From JACVRW01 sp963739095 (GTDB taxonomy: Bacteria; Actinomycetota; Thermoleophilia; Solirubrobacterales; Thermoleophilaceae), in the NCBI GenBank assembly GCA_963739095.1, contig CAVTZF010000016.1, forward strand, positions 1 through 64,000: DNA of 64,000 bases, in the 5' to 3' direction. Below are positions 17,581-27,020 of the stretch, piece after piece. Position 1 is the stretch's first letter. Each line of letters starts with the position of its first letter. A model generated the notes under the pieces. That model was not told the origin of the DNA. It searched no databases and was given only the letters and a program-made list of their open reading frames with translations. A program made the position numbers and the translations under genes.

Positions 17581-18819
17581 ATGGGGCGTTTGCGGCTGCC
17601 GCTGGCGATCCTGGTCGCGGTGGCCGCCGCCGGCGCCGCGACTTTCCTGCTGCGCCCGCGCTCCGGGCTCATCGAGCCGGTCCCGGTGGACGTGGAAGCG
17701 TACTTCACGTCCCTGCAGCTCGACCGCGCCGCGGATTTCCGCAGCGTTCAGCGCCTGCTCGGCATCGGCGGGATCGTGGTCAGCACGGGTGCGCTGGCCC
17801 TGCTGGCCTGGCGGCCGCCACGGCGCCTGCTCGAGCGGCTCGGCAGGCGCCCGTTGCTGGGCGCCGCCGCGGCCGGGGCCGGGATCTCGGTGCTGCTCGT
17901 GGTCGTCGGCCTGCCGATCTCGGCCTGGCAGCGCTCGCGCTCGCTCGACGTCGGGCTCGCGACCCAGTCGTGGCCCGACTGGGCCGTGGACGTCATCAAG
18001 TCGACCGCCATCGATGCCGTCTTCGCTGCGGCGGGCGGGCTGCTGGCGCTGGTGCTGATCCGTCGCTTCCGGCGCAACTGGTGGATGCCGGCCTCCGCGG
18101 TGATCGTGGCCTTCGGCGTGATCACGATCTGGCTCTGGCCGGTTGTGATCGACCCGCTCTTCAACGACTTCGAGAAGCTGCCGAACGGGCCGGTGCGTCG
18201 GGACGTGGTCGAGCTGGCGGACAAAGCGGGGGTGGACGTGGGGGAGGTGTACCGGGTCGACGCGAGCCGCCGCACCACCGCGGCCAACGCCTATGTCGTC
18301 GGCCTCGGCCACAGCAAGCGCGTGGTGCTGTACGACAACCTGCTGGACGGATTCCCGCGCGCCGAGGTGAGGCTGGTCGTGGCCCACGAGCTGGGTCACC
18401 AGAAGCACAACGACCTGCTGCGGGGGCTCGCCTGGCTGGCGCTCGTTGCGCCGGCCGGGACGTTCCTGGCGCAGCGGCTGGCGGAAGCCTTCGGGCGCCG
18501 CTACGGCATGGGCGACCCGTCCGTGAAGCCTGGGCCGATCGTGCTGCCGGCGGTGGCGCTCTCGGTCACGCTCGTCTCGCTGCTGTTCGGCTCGGCCTCG
18601 AACATCCTCTCGCGCCAGGTCGAGGCGCGCGCGGACGCGTTCGCGTTGCGGCTGGCCGGCGACCCGGCCGCTTTCGAGGACTTCGAGAAGCGCATCGCGC
18701 TGCGCAACATCAGCGATCCCGAGCCGCCGGCGATCACCCAGTTCCTGTTCGGGACGCACCCGACCACGGTCCAGCGGATCGGGATCGGCGAGGCCTTCCG
18801 CGAGGGCGAGGGCCGTTAA
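17581..18819 (+). CDS. M48 family (Ste24/HtpX-like) membrane metallopeptidase
   Basis: A 412-residue integral membrane peptidase. The zinc motif HELGHQKH lies near residue 268, and the third ligand Glu is in RQVEARADAFAL about 80 residues later. Several hydrophobic segments flank it: near the N-terminus, around residues 55-110, 140-190 and 285-350. This layout is that of CAAX-protease-1-like (Ste24) enzymes, which cut membrane or misfolded proteins at the membrane. ATG at 17581 is used. An M28 peptidase gene follows after 7 bp and is likely co-transcribed. Confidence 0.9.
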   Translation: MGRLRLPLAILVAVAAAGAATFLLRPRSGLIEPVPVDVEAYFTSLQLDRAADFRSVQRLLGIGGIVVSTGALALLAWRPPRRLLERLGRRPLLGAAAAGAGISVLLVVVGLPISAWQRSRSLDVGLATQSWPDWAVDVIKSTAIDAVFAAAGGLLALVLIRRFRRNWWMPASAVIVAFGVITIWLWPVVIDPLFNDFEKLPNGPVRRDVVELADKAGVDVGEVYRVDASRRTTAANAYVVGLGHSKRVVLYDNLLDGFPRAEVRLVVAHELGHQKHNDLLRGLAWLALVAPAGTFLAQRLAEAFGRRYGMGDPSVKPGPIVLPAVALSVTLVSLLFGSASNILSRQVEARADAFALRLAGDPAAFEDFEKRIALRNISDPEPPAITQFLFGTHPTTVQRIGIGEAFREGEGR

Positions 18820-18826
18820 GGCGCCC

Positions 18827-19993
18827 GTGTCCCGCCGTGCCCTACTGGAACGAGTCGTCCGCGAGCTCGCCGCCTTCGAGCGCCCGTCAGCCTCCGAGGG
18901 CGAGCGCCGGGCCGCCGAGTGGTTGGCCGCGGAGCTGCGCGAGGCGGGCTGCCGCGACGTGCGGGTCGAGCAGGAGCGCGCCCACGGCGGCTACTGGTGG
19001 CCGCTCGGGCTGCTGAACGCGGGCGCCTTGCTGGGCGCGCTTGCCGGCGGCCGCCGCGGGGCGGCGCTGGTCGGCGGCGCGGCGGCCGCGGCCATCTACG
19101 ACGACGTCGGCGGGGGCCGGCTCTGGTTCCGGCGCGCCACGCTGCCGAAGCGGCCCGCCTGGAACGTCGTGGCCGAGGCCGGCGACCCCGACGCGCAGCG
19201 GACGATCGTCTTCCTCGCCCACCACGACGCCGCCCACAGCGGGCTCGTCTTCCACCCGGCGCTGCCACGCATCGGCATGAAGCTGCTGCCGAGGCTGCAC
19301 GAACGCTCCGAGCAGAGCGTGCCGATCCTCCACGGCACGTTCCTTGGGCCGGTGCTGCTCGCCCTGTGGGGGTTGCTCGGGATAAGGGCCCTGCGCGTTG
19401 CCGGCACGGTCTTCACCCTCGGCACCACCGCCGCGATGGCGAACATCGGGTCCAGCCGGGTCGTGCCCGGCGCCAACGACAACTTGAGCGCCGTCGCGGT
19501 GGCAGTCGCGCTCGCCCACTCGCTGCGCGACAACCCTCCGGCTGGCGTGCGCGTGCTGCTGGTGTCGACAGGCTCGGAGGAGTCCTTCATGGAGGGCATG
19601 CAGGCCTTCGCGAAGCGCCACTTCCCGAGCCTCTCCCGCGATACGACCGAGTTCGTCTGCCTCGAGTGCGTCGGCTCGCCCGACCTGTGCGTGGTGGAGG
19701 GGGAGGGGATGCTGCGGATGCGCTACCACACCGGTGAGACGCGCGAACGCCTGGCGCGCGCGGGCCTCGACGCCGGCGTCGAGCTCACGCGCGGCCTGCG
19801 CACCGTGGCCGCCACCGACGCCCTGATCGCGCTACGCGCCGGCTATCCGACCTGCTTGCTCGGGGGGGTCGACGAGACCAAGTTCCCGTCCAACTACCAC
19901 TGGCCCTCGGACACGCCGGACAACCTCGACTGGGACAGCGTCGAGGGGGCGCTGGCCGTCTGCGAGGAGTTCGTGCGCGGCCGGGCCGGCTAG
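18827..19993 (+). CDS. M28 family zinc peptidase
   Basis: A 388-residue aminopeptidase-like protein. The usual co-catalytic zinc ligands can be followed: His in VFLAHHDAAHS, bridging Asp in GANDNLSAVAV, Glu-Glu in STGSEESFM, a later Asp in ATDALIAL and His in NYHWPSDTPDNLD. Two hydrophobic Ala/Gly-rich stretches (about residues 63-90 and 165-205) suggest membrane insertion or association within the catalytic domain, which is unusual. Start is GTG at 18827, 7 bp after the M48 gene. Likely a partner in membrane or cell-surface peptide turnover. Confidence 0.85.
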   Translation: MSRRALLERVVRELAAFERPSASEGERRAAEWLAAELREAGCRDVRVEQERAHGGYWWPLGLLNAGALLGALAGGRRGAALVGGAAAAAIYDDVGGGRLWFRRATLPKRPAWNVVAEAGDPDAQRTIVFLAHHDAAHSGLVFHPALPRIGMKLLPRLHERSEQSVPILHGTFLGPVLLALWGLLGIRALRVAGTVFTLGTTAAMANIGSSRVVPGANDNLSAVAVAVALAHSLRDNPPAGVRVLLVSTGSEESFMEGMQAFAKRHFPSLSRDTTEFVCLECVGSPDLCVVEGEGMLRMRYHTGETRERLARAGLDAGVELTRGLRTVAATDALIALRAGYPTCLLGGVDETKFPSNYHWPSDTPDNLDWDSVEGALAVCEEFVRGRAG

Positions 19994-20298
19994 CTCGTCT
20001 CGCTCGACTCCCCGCCCGGCCCGAACTCGGGCAGGTCGCGGATGCCCTCGCGGGTCTGCCACTTGGAGAAGTTGTCCTCCATGGCGTCGATCAGCTCGCG
20101 CATGAAGCGCGGCGACAGGTTGACCCGCGACACCACGACGCCGGGCACCTCGCCCTCCTCGACCTCGTGGTCCACGCGCGCGAACGTGATCGTGAACTCG
20201 TAGTCCGAATGGGAGACGTTGGCGAAATTGGCGTAGTGGCCCGCCATCGTCTCCGGGTCGGTGTGGATGTTGAAGTGGCGCTCGCCGTCGTCGGACAC
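19990..20298 (-). CDS. DUF3467 domain protein
   Basis: A protein of about 102 residues matching the DUF3467 family: HFNIHTDPETMAGHYANFANVSHSDYEFTI is conserved in outline, ending VNLSPRFMRELIDAMEDNFSKW. The function is unknown. The family is found widely in bacteria and archaea as short stand-alone proteins. GTG at 20298 is preferred. An ATG at 20322 would overlap the rlmH start on the other strand. The 3' end overlaps the M28 stop by four bases, convergently. Confidence 0.8.
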   Translation of the reverse strand: MSDDGERHFNIHTDPETMAGHYANFANVSHSDYEFTITFARVDHEVEEGEVPGVVVSRVNLSPRFMRELIDAMEDNFSKWQTREGIRDLPEFGPGGESSETS

Positions 20299-20320
20299 GC
20301 GCGTAGTATCGCACCCGCCC

Positions 20321-20725
20321 ATGCGGATCTCGGTGATCGCCGTCGGCCGCCTGCGGCCCCCTTTTCAGGACGACGTCGAGCACTATCGCAAGCTGCTCGC
20401 CGGCCACGTGAAGGTCGATCTGGTCGAGGTCCGCCAGGACGAGAAGGTCGCGCCGCGGATCCCCGAGCGCTCGTTCAAGGTGTTGCTTGCGAGCGACGGG
20501 CGCATGTTCGACTCGGTCGCGTTCAGCGACTGGCTCGAGGAGCGCCGCCAGGCCGGACTCGACCTCTGCTTCGTGATCGGCGGCCCGCGCGGGCTCGAGC
20601 TCGAGACCGAAATGCGCCTGTCGCTCGGCCCGATGACGCTGCCTCACCAGCTGGCGCGGGTGGTCCTGCTCGAGCAGCTCTATCGTGGCCACAAGATCCT
20701 GGCTCGCGAGCCGTATCACTACTGA
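20321..20725 (+). CDS. rlmH: 23S rRNA (pseudouridine1915-N3)-methyltransferase RlmH
   Basis: A 134-residue SPOUT methyltransferase. The family signature is complete: FVIGGPRGLE forms the SAM-binding knot, and LSLGPMTLPHQLARVVLLEQLYRGHKILAREPYHY is the C-terminal knot. It is about 20 residues shorter than the usual 155, with the difference in the N-terminal half. It methylates pseudouridine 1915 in helix 69 of 23S rRNA. ATG at 20321 begins 22 bp from the divergent DUF3467 gene. argS follows 4 bp after its stop. Confidence 0.94.
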   Translation: MRISVIAVGRLRPPFQDDVEHYRKLLAGHVKVDLVEVRQDEKVAPRIPERSFKVLLASDGRMFDSVAFSDWLEERRQAGLDLCFVIGGPRGLELETEMRLSLGPMTLPHQLARVVLLEQLYRGHKILAREPYHY

Positions 20726-20729
20726 CCTC

Positions 20730-22349
20730 ATGGATCCCGTAGCCCAGCTCTTCAACGCCGTCGAGGAGACGGCCGCCGGTCTCGCCGGCAACGGCAGCCT
20801 GGCGTCCACGCGGCTCGACCGCCCAAAGAAGGCCGACTTCGGCGACTACTCGTCGAACGCCGCGATGTTGCTGGCGCCCACGCTCGGGGAGCAGCCCCGC
20901 GCCGTCGCGGAGCGGCTCGGTGACGCGCTCGGCGAGCGGCTCGGCGACGCGGTCGAGCGCGTCGAGGTGGCGGGACCGGGCTTCCTCAACCTGTTCATGG
21001 CCGACCGCTGGTACCTCGAGGCGCTCGCGGGAATGCTCGAGGCGGGGGAGCAGTTTGGCCAGGGCGACGCCGGTGAGCGCGTGAACGTGGAGTTCGTGAG
21101 CGCCAACCCGACCGGTCCGATCACGGTCGCGTCCGCCCGCCACGCCGCCTACGGGGATTCGCTCTCGCGCCTGCTCGAGCGGGCCGGCAACGAGGTCGAG
21201 CGCGAGTACTACATCAACGACACCGGCACGCAGGTGAGGCTCTTCGGCGAATCGATCCGCGCCCGAGCGCGCGGTGAGGAGCCGCCCGAGGAGGGCTACC
21301 TCGGCGAGTACGTGACCGAGCTCGCGAGCCGCATCGAGGGCGCGGCCGACGGCGATCCGGACGAGCTCGCGCGGCGCGGCATCGAGCTCATGCTCGAGGG
21401 CGGGCGCACGACGCTCGAGCGCTTCCGGGTCAGCATGGATGAGTACTTCTCCGAGCGCAGCCTGCACGAGTCGGGCGCGATCGAGGACGCGCTCCGGCGT
21501 CTCGAGGAGCAGGGCTACGTCTACGAGCACGAGGGTGCGCTGTGGCTGCGCACCACCTCGTTCGGCGACGACAAGGACCGCGTCCTGCGGCGCTCGAACG
21601 GCGACTACACGTACTTCGGCTCGGACATCGCCTACCACGTGCACAAGATCGGGCGCGAGTACGACCGGGCGATCGACGTGTGGGGCGCCGACCACCACGG
21701 CTACATCGGCAGGCTGCGGGCGGCCTGGAAGGCGCTCGGCGGGGACCCGGACAGGTTCGAGATCGTGATCATGCAGCTCGTCAACCTCACCGAGGCGGGC
21801 GAGCGCGTGAAGATGTCGAAGCGCGCGGGCGCGATCGCGACCCTCGACGACCTGCTCGACGACATCGGCGTCGACGCGGCGCGCTGGTTCCTTGCCTCGC
21901 GCAACAACGACACGACGCTCGACCTCGATCTCGACCTCGCACGCCGGCAGTCGCAGGACAACCCGGTCTACTACGTGCAGTACGCGCACGCGCGGATCGC
22001 CTCGATCCTGCGCAAGGCGGGCGAGGAGCGGATCGAGGCCGCGCTGGCGGCCGACCTGCGTGCGAGCGACGAGCGCTTTCACCCCTCGGCGCGCGCACTC
22101 GTCAAGAAGCTGCTCGAGCTGCCCGGCGAGGTGCGCGAGGCGGCCGAGCGGCGGGCGCCGCACAGGCTCACGACCTACGCGACCGAGACCGCCCAGGACT
22201 TCTCCGCCTTCTATCGCGACTGCCGGGTGGTCGGCGCGGCGGCCGAGGGCGGCGACGAGGACGTGCGCCTGGCGATCTCCGTGATGGCGAAGCGGGTGCT
22301 CGCGCAGTCGCTCGACCTGCTCGGGGTCGAGGCGCCCGAGTCGATGTAG
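20730..22349 (+). CDS. argS: arginyl-tRNA synthetase
   Basis: A 539-residue class I synthetase. The N-terminal Arg-tRNA-specific domain precedes the HIGH-like region VEFVSANPTGPITVASARHAAYGD and the KMSKS motif VKMSKRAG. The C-terminal DALR anticodon-binding domain starts near QSQDNPVYYVQYAHARIAS. In the HIGH region the usual His-x-Gly-His is replaced by ITVASARHA, a variant seen in a subset of bacterial ArgRS. ATG at 20730 is the start; an extension upstream would overlap rlmH. It charges tRNA-Arg. Confidence 0.96.
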   Translation: MDPVAQLFNAVEETAAGLAGNGSLASTRLDRPKKADFGDYSSNAAMLLAPTLGEQPRAVAERLGDALGERLGDAVERVEVAGPGFLNLFMADRWYLEALAGMLEAGEQFGQGDAGERVNVEFVSANPTGPITVASARHAAYGDSLSRLLERAGNEVEREYYINDTGTQVRLFGESIRARARGEEPPEEGYLGEYVTELASRIEGAADGDPDELARRGIELMLEGGRTTLERFRVSMDEYFSERSLHESGAIEDALRRLEEQGYVYEHEGALWLRTTSFGDDKDRVLRRSNGDYTYFGSDIAYHVHKIGREYDRAIDVWGADHHGYIGRLRAAWKALGGDPDRFEIVIMQLVNLTEAGERVKMSKRAGAIATLDDLLDDIGVDAARWFLASRNNDTTLDLDLDLARRQSQDNPVYYVQYAHARIASILRKAGEERIEAALAADLRASDERFHPSARALVKKLLELPGEVREAAERRAPHRLTTYATETAQDFSAFYRDCRVVGAAAEGGDEDVRLAISVMAKRVLAQSLDLLGVEAPESM

Positions 22350-22375
22350 CGCCCCGCTACTCTCCTCGGCCGCCC

Positions 22376-23680
22376 ATGCGACTCGCCCTCTCGATGGCCG
22401 TCCTCGCCCTGCTCGTGCTCGCCGCCCCGGCGAGCGCCGTCGACCGCTACGTCCCGATGAAGGTCGGCCCGGCGGCGGGGCCGGCCAAGTACGACCGCGT
22501 CTTCGTCCAGCAGCTGGGGCCGCGGCGCCACGACCGTGTCGTCGTGCTCGTGCCGGGCACCAACGGCGGCGCCGGTGGCATCACCCCCGTTGCGCGCGAC
22601 ATCGTGGCGCGCGTACCGCGCACGCAGGTCTGGATAGTCGACCGCCGCGAGCAGGCGTTCGAGGACACCTCGGTGTTCGCGGGCGGCGACCCGGCGGCCG
22701 CCCAGGACTACTACCTCGGATTCAAGTACCGGCGCGTGGCCGGCACCGACGCGAAGTTCGTCGCGGAGTGGGGCCTCCGCCAGCAGCTCGAGGACCTGCG
22801 CCGGGTCGTGCTGCGCGCTCGCCGCGGCGGCCGCGAGGTCGTGCTCGGCGGGCACTCCGCCGGGGCCTCCACGGCGGTCGCATACGCGGCCTGGGACTTC
22901 GGCGGCCGGCCGGGCTACCGCGATCTCAGCGGCCTGGTGCTGATCGACGGCGGGCTGCTCGGCAGCTTCCGCTCGTCGAGCCTGCGCCGCGCGCGGAGTG
23001 AGCTCGAGGAGATCCGCGCGGGCGACGTCTTTCTCGACCTGCTCGGCGTGGGCCTGCCCGAGATCAACAGCATCTTCGCCCAGGTCGGCGCGCTCTGGGC
23101 CTACAAGCGGCCCGACGAGCCCTCGGTCCTCCAGCAGTACCCGCCGCTGCCCGCTTTCCTGAAGCCGCCCTTCCCCGTGACGAACGAGGCGGAGCTCGGC
23201 TACGCCTTCGACGAGACGACCTCGCCGGACGAGCTCTCCCTCATCCACATCCGCGCCGGCCGGCTCCCGGCGAGCGGCGATCCGCGCGGCTGGGAGGACG
23301 GCGAGATCACGCCGATCCGCCGCTTCGCGCGCGCCTATGCCGCCGACCGGCCCAACGCGACCGAGTGGTACTACCCGCGCCGGCTCCTGCTCGACATCGA
23401 TGCGGCGAGCGCGCTGCGCCAGACGGCCGCGACGCGCCTCCTCGGCCTGCGCCTGCAGCACGGACGGCAGATCGACGTGCCCCTCTATGCGTTCAGCACC
23501 GCGCTCACCGAGGGCAGGGTGGCGCGCGGCGCCAAGCGGCTCGTCCGCCGGTCCGACATCGAGGAGTTCTCGATCGTCGACGACCGCGGCACGAGCCACC
23601 TCGACCCGCTCTCCGCCGCGCCCGGGCGCAACGACTTCCTGAAGTCGGTCGTGCCCTTCCTTCGGGGTCTGGCGGACTAG
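22376..23680 (+). CDS. secreted alpha/beta hydrolase
   Basis: A 434-residue protein with a Sec signal peptide (LALSMAVLALLVLAAPASA, cleaved near residue 22). The alpha/beta hydrolase features are an oxyanion-loop strand VVVLVPGTNGGAGG, the nucleophile elbow GGHSAGAST with Ser, and a late catalytic His in RGTSHLDPL. An acid residue probably lies between them. It resembles large secreted esterase/lipase-like proteins of actinobacteria, but the substrate is not evident. It begins 26 bp after argS, yet co-transcription is only a matter of proximity. Confidence 0.8.
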   Translation: MRLALSMAVLALLVLAAPASAVDRYVPMKVGPAAGPAKYDRVFVQQLGPRRHDRVVVLVPGTNGGAGGITPVARDIVARVPRTQVWIVDRREQAFEDTSVFAGGDPAAAQDYYLGFKYRRVAGTDAKFVAEWGLRQQLEDLRRVVLRARRGGREVVLGGHSAGASTAVAYAAWDFGGRPGYRDLSGLVLIDGGLLGSFRSSSLRRARSELEEIRAGDVFLDLLGVGLPEINSIFAQVGALWAYKRPDEPSVLQQYPPLPAFLKPPFPVTNEAELGYAFDETTSPDELSLIHIRAGRLPASGDPRGWEDGEITPIRRFARAYAADRPNATEWYYPRRLLLDIDAASALRQTAATRLLGLRLQHGRQIDVPLYAFSTALTEGRVARGAKRLVRRSDIEEFSIVDDRGTSHLDPLSAAPGRNDFLKSVVPFLRGLAD

Positions 23681-23701
23681 CCGCTCGGGTAAGGCAGCGA
23701 G

Positions 23702-24847
23702 ATGAGCCCCCCGCAGCTCGCTCGCGTCGCGGTCACCGCGATCTTCGCCCTCAACGGCGCGCTGTTCGCGTCGATCTTCTCGCGCCTGCCCGCCATCCAG
23801 GACCGGGTCGGCATCGGCGACGGGGCGCTCGGGCTTGCGCTCCTGTGCGCGATGATCGGGCTGCTCGCGAGCCAGCTCATCGCCGGGCCGCTGATCGCGC
23901 GCCGGGGCAGCCGCACGCTCGTGATCGTCGGCGGGCTCGGCTACTCGCTCGCGCTCGTGCCGGTTGCGCTGTCGGATTCATTCGGCATGCTCGCCGTCTC
24001 GCTCGCGTTCGCGGGCCTCACCAACGGCATGCTCGACGTCTCCATGAACACGCACGGGCTGACCGTCGAGAAGCAGCTCGGCAGGCCGATCCTGTCGACG
24101 CTCCACGCGGCCTTCTCGTTCGGCGCGCTCGGCGGCGCGGCGGTCGGCGGCCTCGTCGCGGGCGCCGGCCTCGGGGTGGAGCCGCACCTGTTCACGGTCG
24201 CCGCAGCCGGCGTGGTCAGCATCCTCGTGGCGGGCCACTTCCTGCTCCCACCGGGCGCCGACGCCACCCCGGAGGGCCCGCTCTTCGCCGTGCCGAGCAG
24301 GGCGCTCCTGCTCGTCGGCGCGTTCGCGTTCTGCGTGCTGCTGAGCGAGGGCGCCATCAACGATTGGTCCGCCGTCTACATGGAGAGCGAGCTCGGGGCG
24401 AGCGAGGGCGCCGCGGCCGCCGGCCTCGCCGCCTTCTCGCTGACGATGGGCATCGGGCGGCTGTTCGGCGACCGGCTGAACACGGCGCTCGGCCCGGTGC
24501 GGCTGGCCCGCGGCGGGGGAGGGCTGGCGGCGGTGGGCGTCGGGATCGCGCTGCTCGCGCAGGAGCCGTTGCTCGCGACGGTCGGCTTCCTCTGTGCGGG
24601 CTTCGGGCTCGCGGGTCTGTTCCCGCTCGCGCTGCGGGCGGGGGCCGCGAAGGGGGAGACCCCCGGCCCGTCGGTCGCCGCGGTGTCGGCGGGGGGCTAC
24701 CTCGGCTTCCTCGCCGGGCCACCGATCATCGGCGGCATCTCGGAGGTCGCGGGGCTGCGCGTCGGTCTGCTCCTGCTGGTGCTGCTGTGCTGCGTGGCCG
24801 CTCTGCTCGCCGGGGCGGTCCGGGTACCGAGCGCCGTGCGGCGTTAG
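23702..24847 (+). CDS. MFS transporter (YbjJ-like)
   Basis: A 381-residue major facilitator protein with about 12 hydrophobic segments. Family-like marks include PAIQDRVGIGDGALGLALL, a LDVSMNTHG motif in helix 4/5 and EGAINDWSAVYM early in the second half. These are typical of the YbjJ group of bacterial MFS proteins, whose substrates are unknown. There is no signal peptide. ATG at 23702 has a purine-rich stretch (AAGGCAGCGAG) upstream. The LLM oxidoreductase gene follows after 11 bp. Confidence 0.88.
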   Translation: MSPPQLARVAVTAIFALNGALFASIFSRLPAIQDRVGIGDGALGLALLCAMIGLLASQLIAGPLIARRGSRTLVIVGGLGYSLALVPVALSDSFGMLAVSLAFAGLTNGMLDVSMNTHGLTVEKQLGRPILSTLHAAFSFGALGGAAVGGLVAGAGLGVEPHLFTVAAAGVVSILVAGHFLLPPGADATPEGPLFAVPSRALLLVGAFAFCVLLSEGAINDWSAVYMESELGASEGAAAAGLAAFSLTMGIGRLFGDRLNTALGPVRLARGGGGLAAVGVGIALLAQEPLLATVGFLCAGFGLAGLFPLALRAGAAKGETPGPSVAAVSAGGYLGFLAGPPIIGGISEVAGLRVGLLLLVLLCCVAALLAGAVRVPSAVRR

Positions 24848-24858
24848 CCTGCGCCCGC

Positions 24859-25804
24859 ATGCGGATCTGCCTCATGATCGAAGGCCAGGAGGGCGTGACC
24901 TGGGAGCAGTGGAAGGCACTCGCGGCCGCGTGCGACGAGCACGGCTACGAGGCCCTGTTCCGCTCCGACCACTACCTGTCGGTCTCGGGCAGGGAGGACC
25001 GTGGGTCGCTCGACGCGTGGACGACGCTCGCCGCGCTCGCGGCGGTCACATCGCGTGTCAGGCTCGGGACGCTCGTCTCGCCCGCCACCTTCCGGCACCC
25101 GTCGGTGCTGGCCAAGTCGGCTGTCACGGTGGATCACGTCTCGGGCGGCCGTGCCGAGCTCGGCATCGGCGCCGGTTGGCTCGAGGCGGAGCACCGCACG
25201 CTACGGCTTCCCGTTCGCCGACATGCGCACGCGCATGGACGTGATGGCCGAGCAGATGGAGATCGTGGCGCGCTCGTTCGCCGACGAGCCCTTCTCGTTC
25301 AACGGCGAGCACTACGAGATCGAGGAGCTCGACGCGCGCCCCAAGCCGGTGCAGCGCCCGCGCCCGCCGATCATCGTCGGCGGCCGGGGCGGCCGCCGCA
25401 GCCTCGCGCTGGCCGCCCGCTGGGCGGACGAGTACAACACCTTCAGCGCGTCGGTGGACGAGATCCGGCAGCGGCGTGACGCCTTCGCGCAGGCGTGGGC
25501 GGACGCCGGCCGCGACCCCGAGAGCTTCCGCTTCAGCGCGATGGTCAGCGTGCTGGTGGGCGCCGACGAGGCCGAGCTGCGGGAGCGCGCCGCGCGGCTC
25601 GCGGAGTGGCAGGGACGCGAGCCGGCGGAGGTGCTCCACAGCATCCGCGCCACCGGTGTGGTCGGCACCATCGACGAAGCGGCGGAGCGGCTGCGCGAGC
25701 TGGAGGCGGCCGGAGCGCAGCGCGTGATGCTGCAGCACCTCCTGCACGACGACGTCGAGGCGGTCGAGCTGATCGGGCGCGAGCTGATCCCGCGTGTTGG
25801 CTAG
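24859..25804 (+). pseudogene. LLM-class F420-dependent oxidoreductase, one frameshift
   Basis: A TIM-barrel luciferase-like oxidoreductase of about 314 residues can be rebuilt with one frame change. Residues 1-114 (MRICLMIEGQEGVTWEQW ... GWLEAEHR) are in one frame. From YGFPFADMRTRMDVM onward to the stop at 25804 another frame is used. One extra base near 25199-25202 explains the shift. Conserved parts are ALFRSDHYLSV, RVRLGTLVSPATFRHPSVLAK and PPIIVGGRGGRRSL. Such enzymes use coenzyme F420. The rest of the protein is well conserved, so a sequencing error is as likely as decay. Confidence 0.8.
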
Positions 25805-26550
25805 ATGTTGCTGAAGAAGTTGATTCCGAGGTCGTCCATCACCTGGAGCGCCTCGGAGTTCAGGCGCGTCAGCTCGTTCGTGTAGAGCAGCACGCCCATC
25901 ACGATCAGCACCGTCCCGGAGACCACGGTGATCGCCGTGTAGTGGTTGCGGAAGAAGCGGAACACGCCGGCGAAGGTCGTGAAGGCGAGCGCGCTCAGGA
26001 TGAACGGGACCGCGAGACCGAGGGCGTAGAACGCGAGCAGCACGCCGCCGCGCCCGACCGTGTCCTCGGTGGACGCCGCTGTGAGGATCGCCCCGAGCGT
26101 CGGGCCGGTGCACGGAAGCCAGGCGACGGCGAATGCGAGGCCCGCGATGATCGGCCCGCCGGTGTGGGCACGCCGCATCAGCTCCTCGGGGCGCCACTCC
26201 CTGTTGAGCTTCGGGACGAACAGCGTGGCGATGAAGAGGACCCCGAGCAGCGCGATGATGATGCCCGAGATCTGGCGCAGCAGCTGGCGGTTGTCCTGAA
26301 GCACCTGGCCGAAGCCGGTGGCCGTCATCCCGAGCGCCACGAACATCACGGTGAACGCGAGGCAGAAGAGCAGCGCCGGCCCCAGCACCTGCCTGCGGCC
26401 GTGGCCCTCCTGGATGTCTGCGAAGGAGACGCCCGAGATCGTCGACAGGTAGCCGGGGACGAGTGGCAGCACGCAGGGCGAGACGAACGAGATGAAACCG
26501 ACCGCGAAGGCCGCCACCACCGTGGTGTCGACGGTGTCCTGGGCGATCAC
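25801..26550 (-). CDS. ccdA: cytochrome c biogenesis protein CcdA
   Basis: A 249-residue membrane protein with six predicted helices. The two redox Cys occur in FVSPCVLPLVPGY (helix 1) and AWLPCTGPTLGAI (helix 4), as in CcdA/DsbD. It carries reducing power from cytoplasmic thioredoxin across the membrane to TlpA/ResA-like and apocytochrome partners. GTG at 26550 overlaps the upstream ccmH-like stop (GTGA). It is the last gene of tlpA-ccmH-ccdA. The 3' end overlaps the LLM gene stop convergently by four bases. Confidence 0.95.
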   Translation of the reverse strand: MIAQDTVDTTVVAAFAVGFISFVSPCVLPLVPGYLSTISGVSFADIQEGHGRRQVLGPALLFCLAFTVMFVALGMTATGFGQVLQDNRQLLRQISGIIIALLGVLFIATLFVPKLNREWRPEELMRRAHTGGPIIAGLAFAVAWLPCTGPTLGAILTAASTEDTVGRGGVLLAFYALGLAVPFILSALAFTTFAGVFRFFRNHYTAITVVSGTVLIVMGVLLYTNELTRLNSEALQVMDDLGINFFSNI

Positions 26551-27020
26551 AGGTCGTAGCGCTCCATGTCGGTGTCGACGCGGCTGCTGTCCGCCGCGCC
26601 GGCGGGGGCGTGCCCGCCGCCCCGCGGACCTGCGCCGCGCCAGCGGATCACAGCGAAGGCGATCCCGCCGGCCGCCAGCAGGAGGCCGAGCGCCGGGATC
26701 ACGTACACGAGCACGTCACCGAGGTCATCGTCGCCCTCGTCGCCGGGCAGCGCGAGGACCTCCTCGCCGAACTGGGCGACGAGCGCCTGCTTGATCTCGT
26801 CCTTCGAGCGGCAGTCGTCGATCAGGCTCTGGATGTACTCGCGCTCGCGCTGGGCCTGCGGCGCCTCGGTGGCCAGGCCGAGCGGCGTCCCGCAGACCGG
26901 GCACATGACCTCGTCCTCGAGGTCCGCGAGCGTCGTCTGCGGGCAGGCCTGCGCCAGCGCGGCGGGCGCCGGCGCCAGCATCGCGAGCAGCGCGACGCCT
27001 GTCGCGGCCGCGCGCCTCAC
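26547..27020 (-). CDS. ccmH: CcmH-type cytochrome c maturation thiol protein
   Basis: A 157-residue protein with a signal peptide (GVALLAMLAPAPAALAQA), a CcmH domain with the redox pair in EVMCPVCGTPL, the family's YIQSLIDDCRSKDEIKQALVAQFGEEVL and one C-terminal transmembrane helix (YVIPALGLLLAAGGIAFAVI). CcmH reduces apocytochrome c CXXCH cysteines before haem attachment. GTG at 27020 overlaps the tlpA stop (GTGA). An extra Cys (DDCRS) is unusual. Together with TlpA and CcdA it makes a short thiol relay; ResB/ResC or Ccm haem-handling genes are not in this window. Confidence 0.92.
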   Translation of the reverse strand: MRRAAATGVALLAMLAPAPAALAQACPQTTLADLEDEVMCPVCGTPLGLATEAPQAQREREYIQSLIDDCRSKDEIKQALVAQFGEEVLALPGDEGDDDLGDVLVYVIPALGLLLAAGGIAFAVIRWRGAGPRGGGHAPAGAADSSRVDTDMERYDL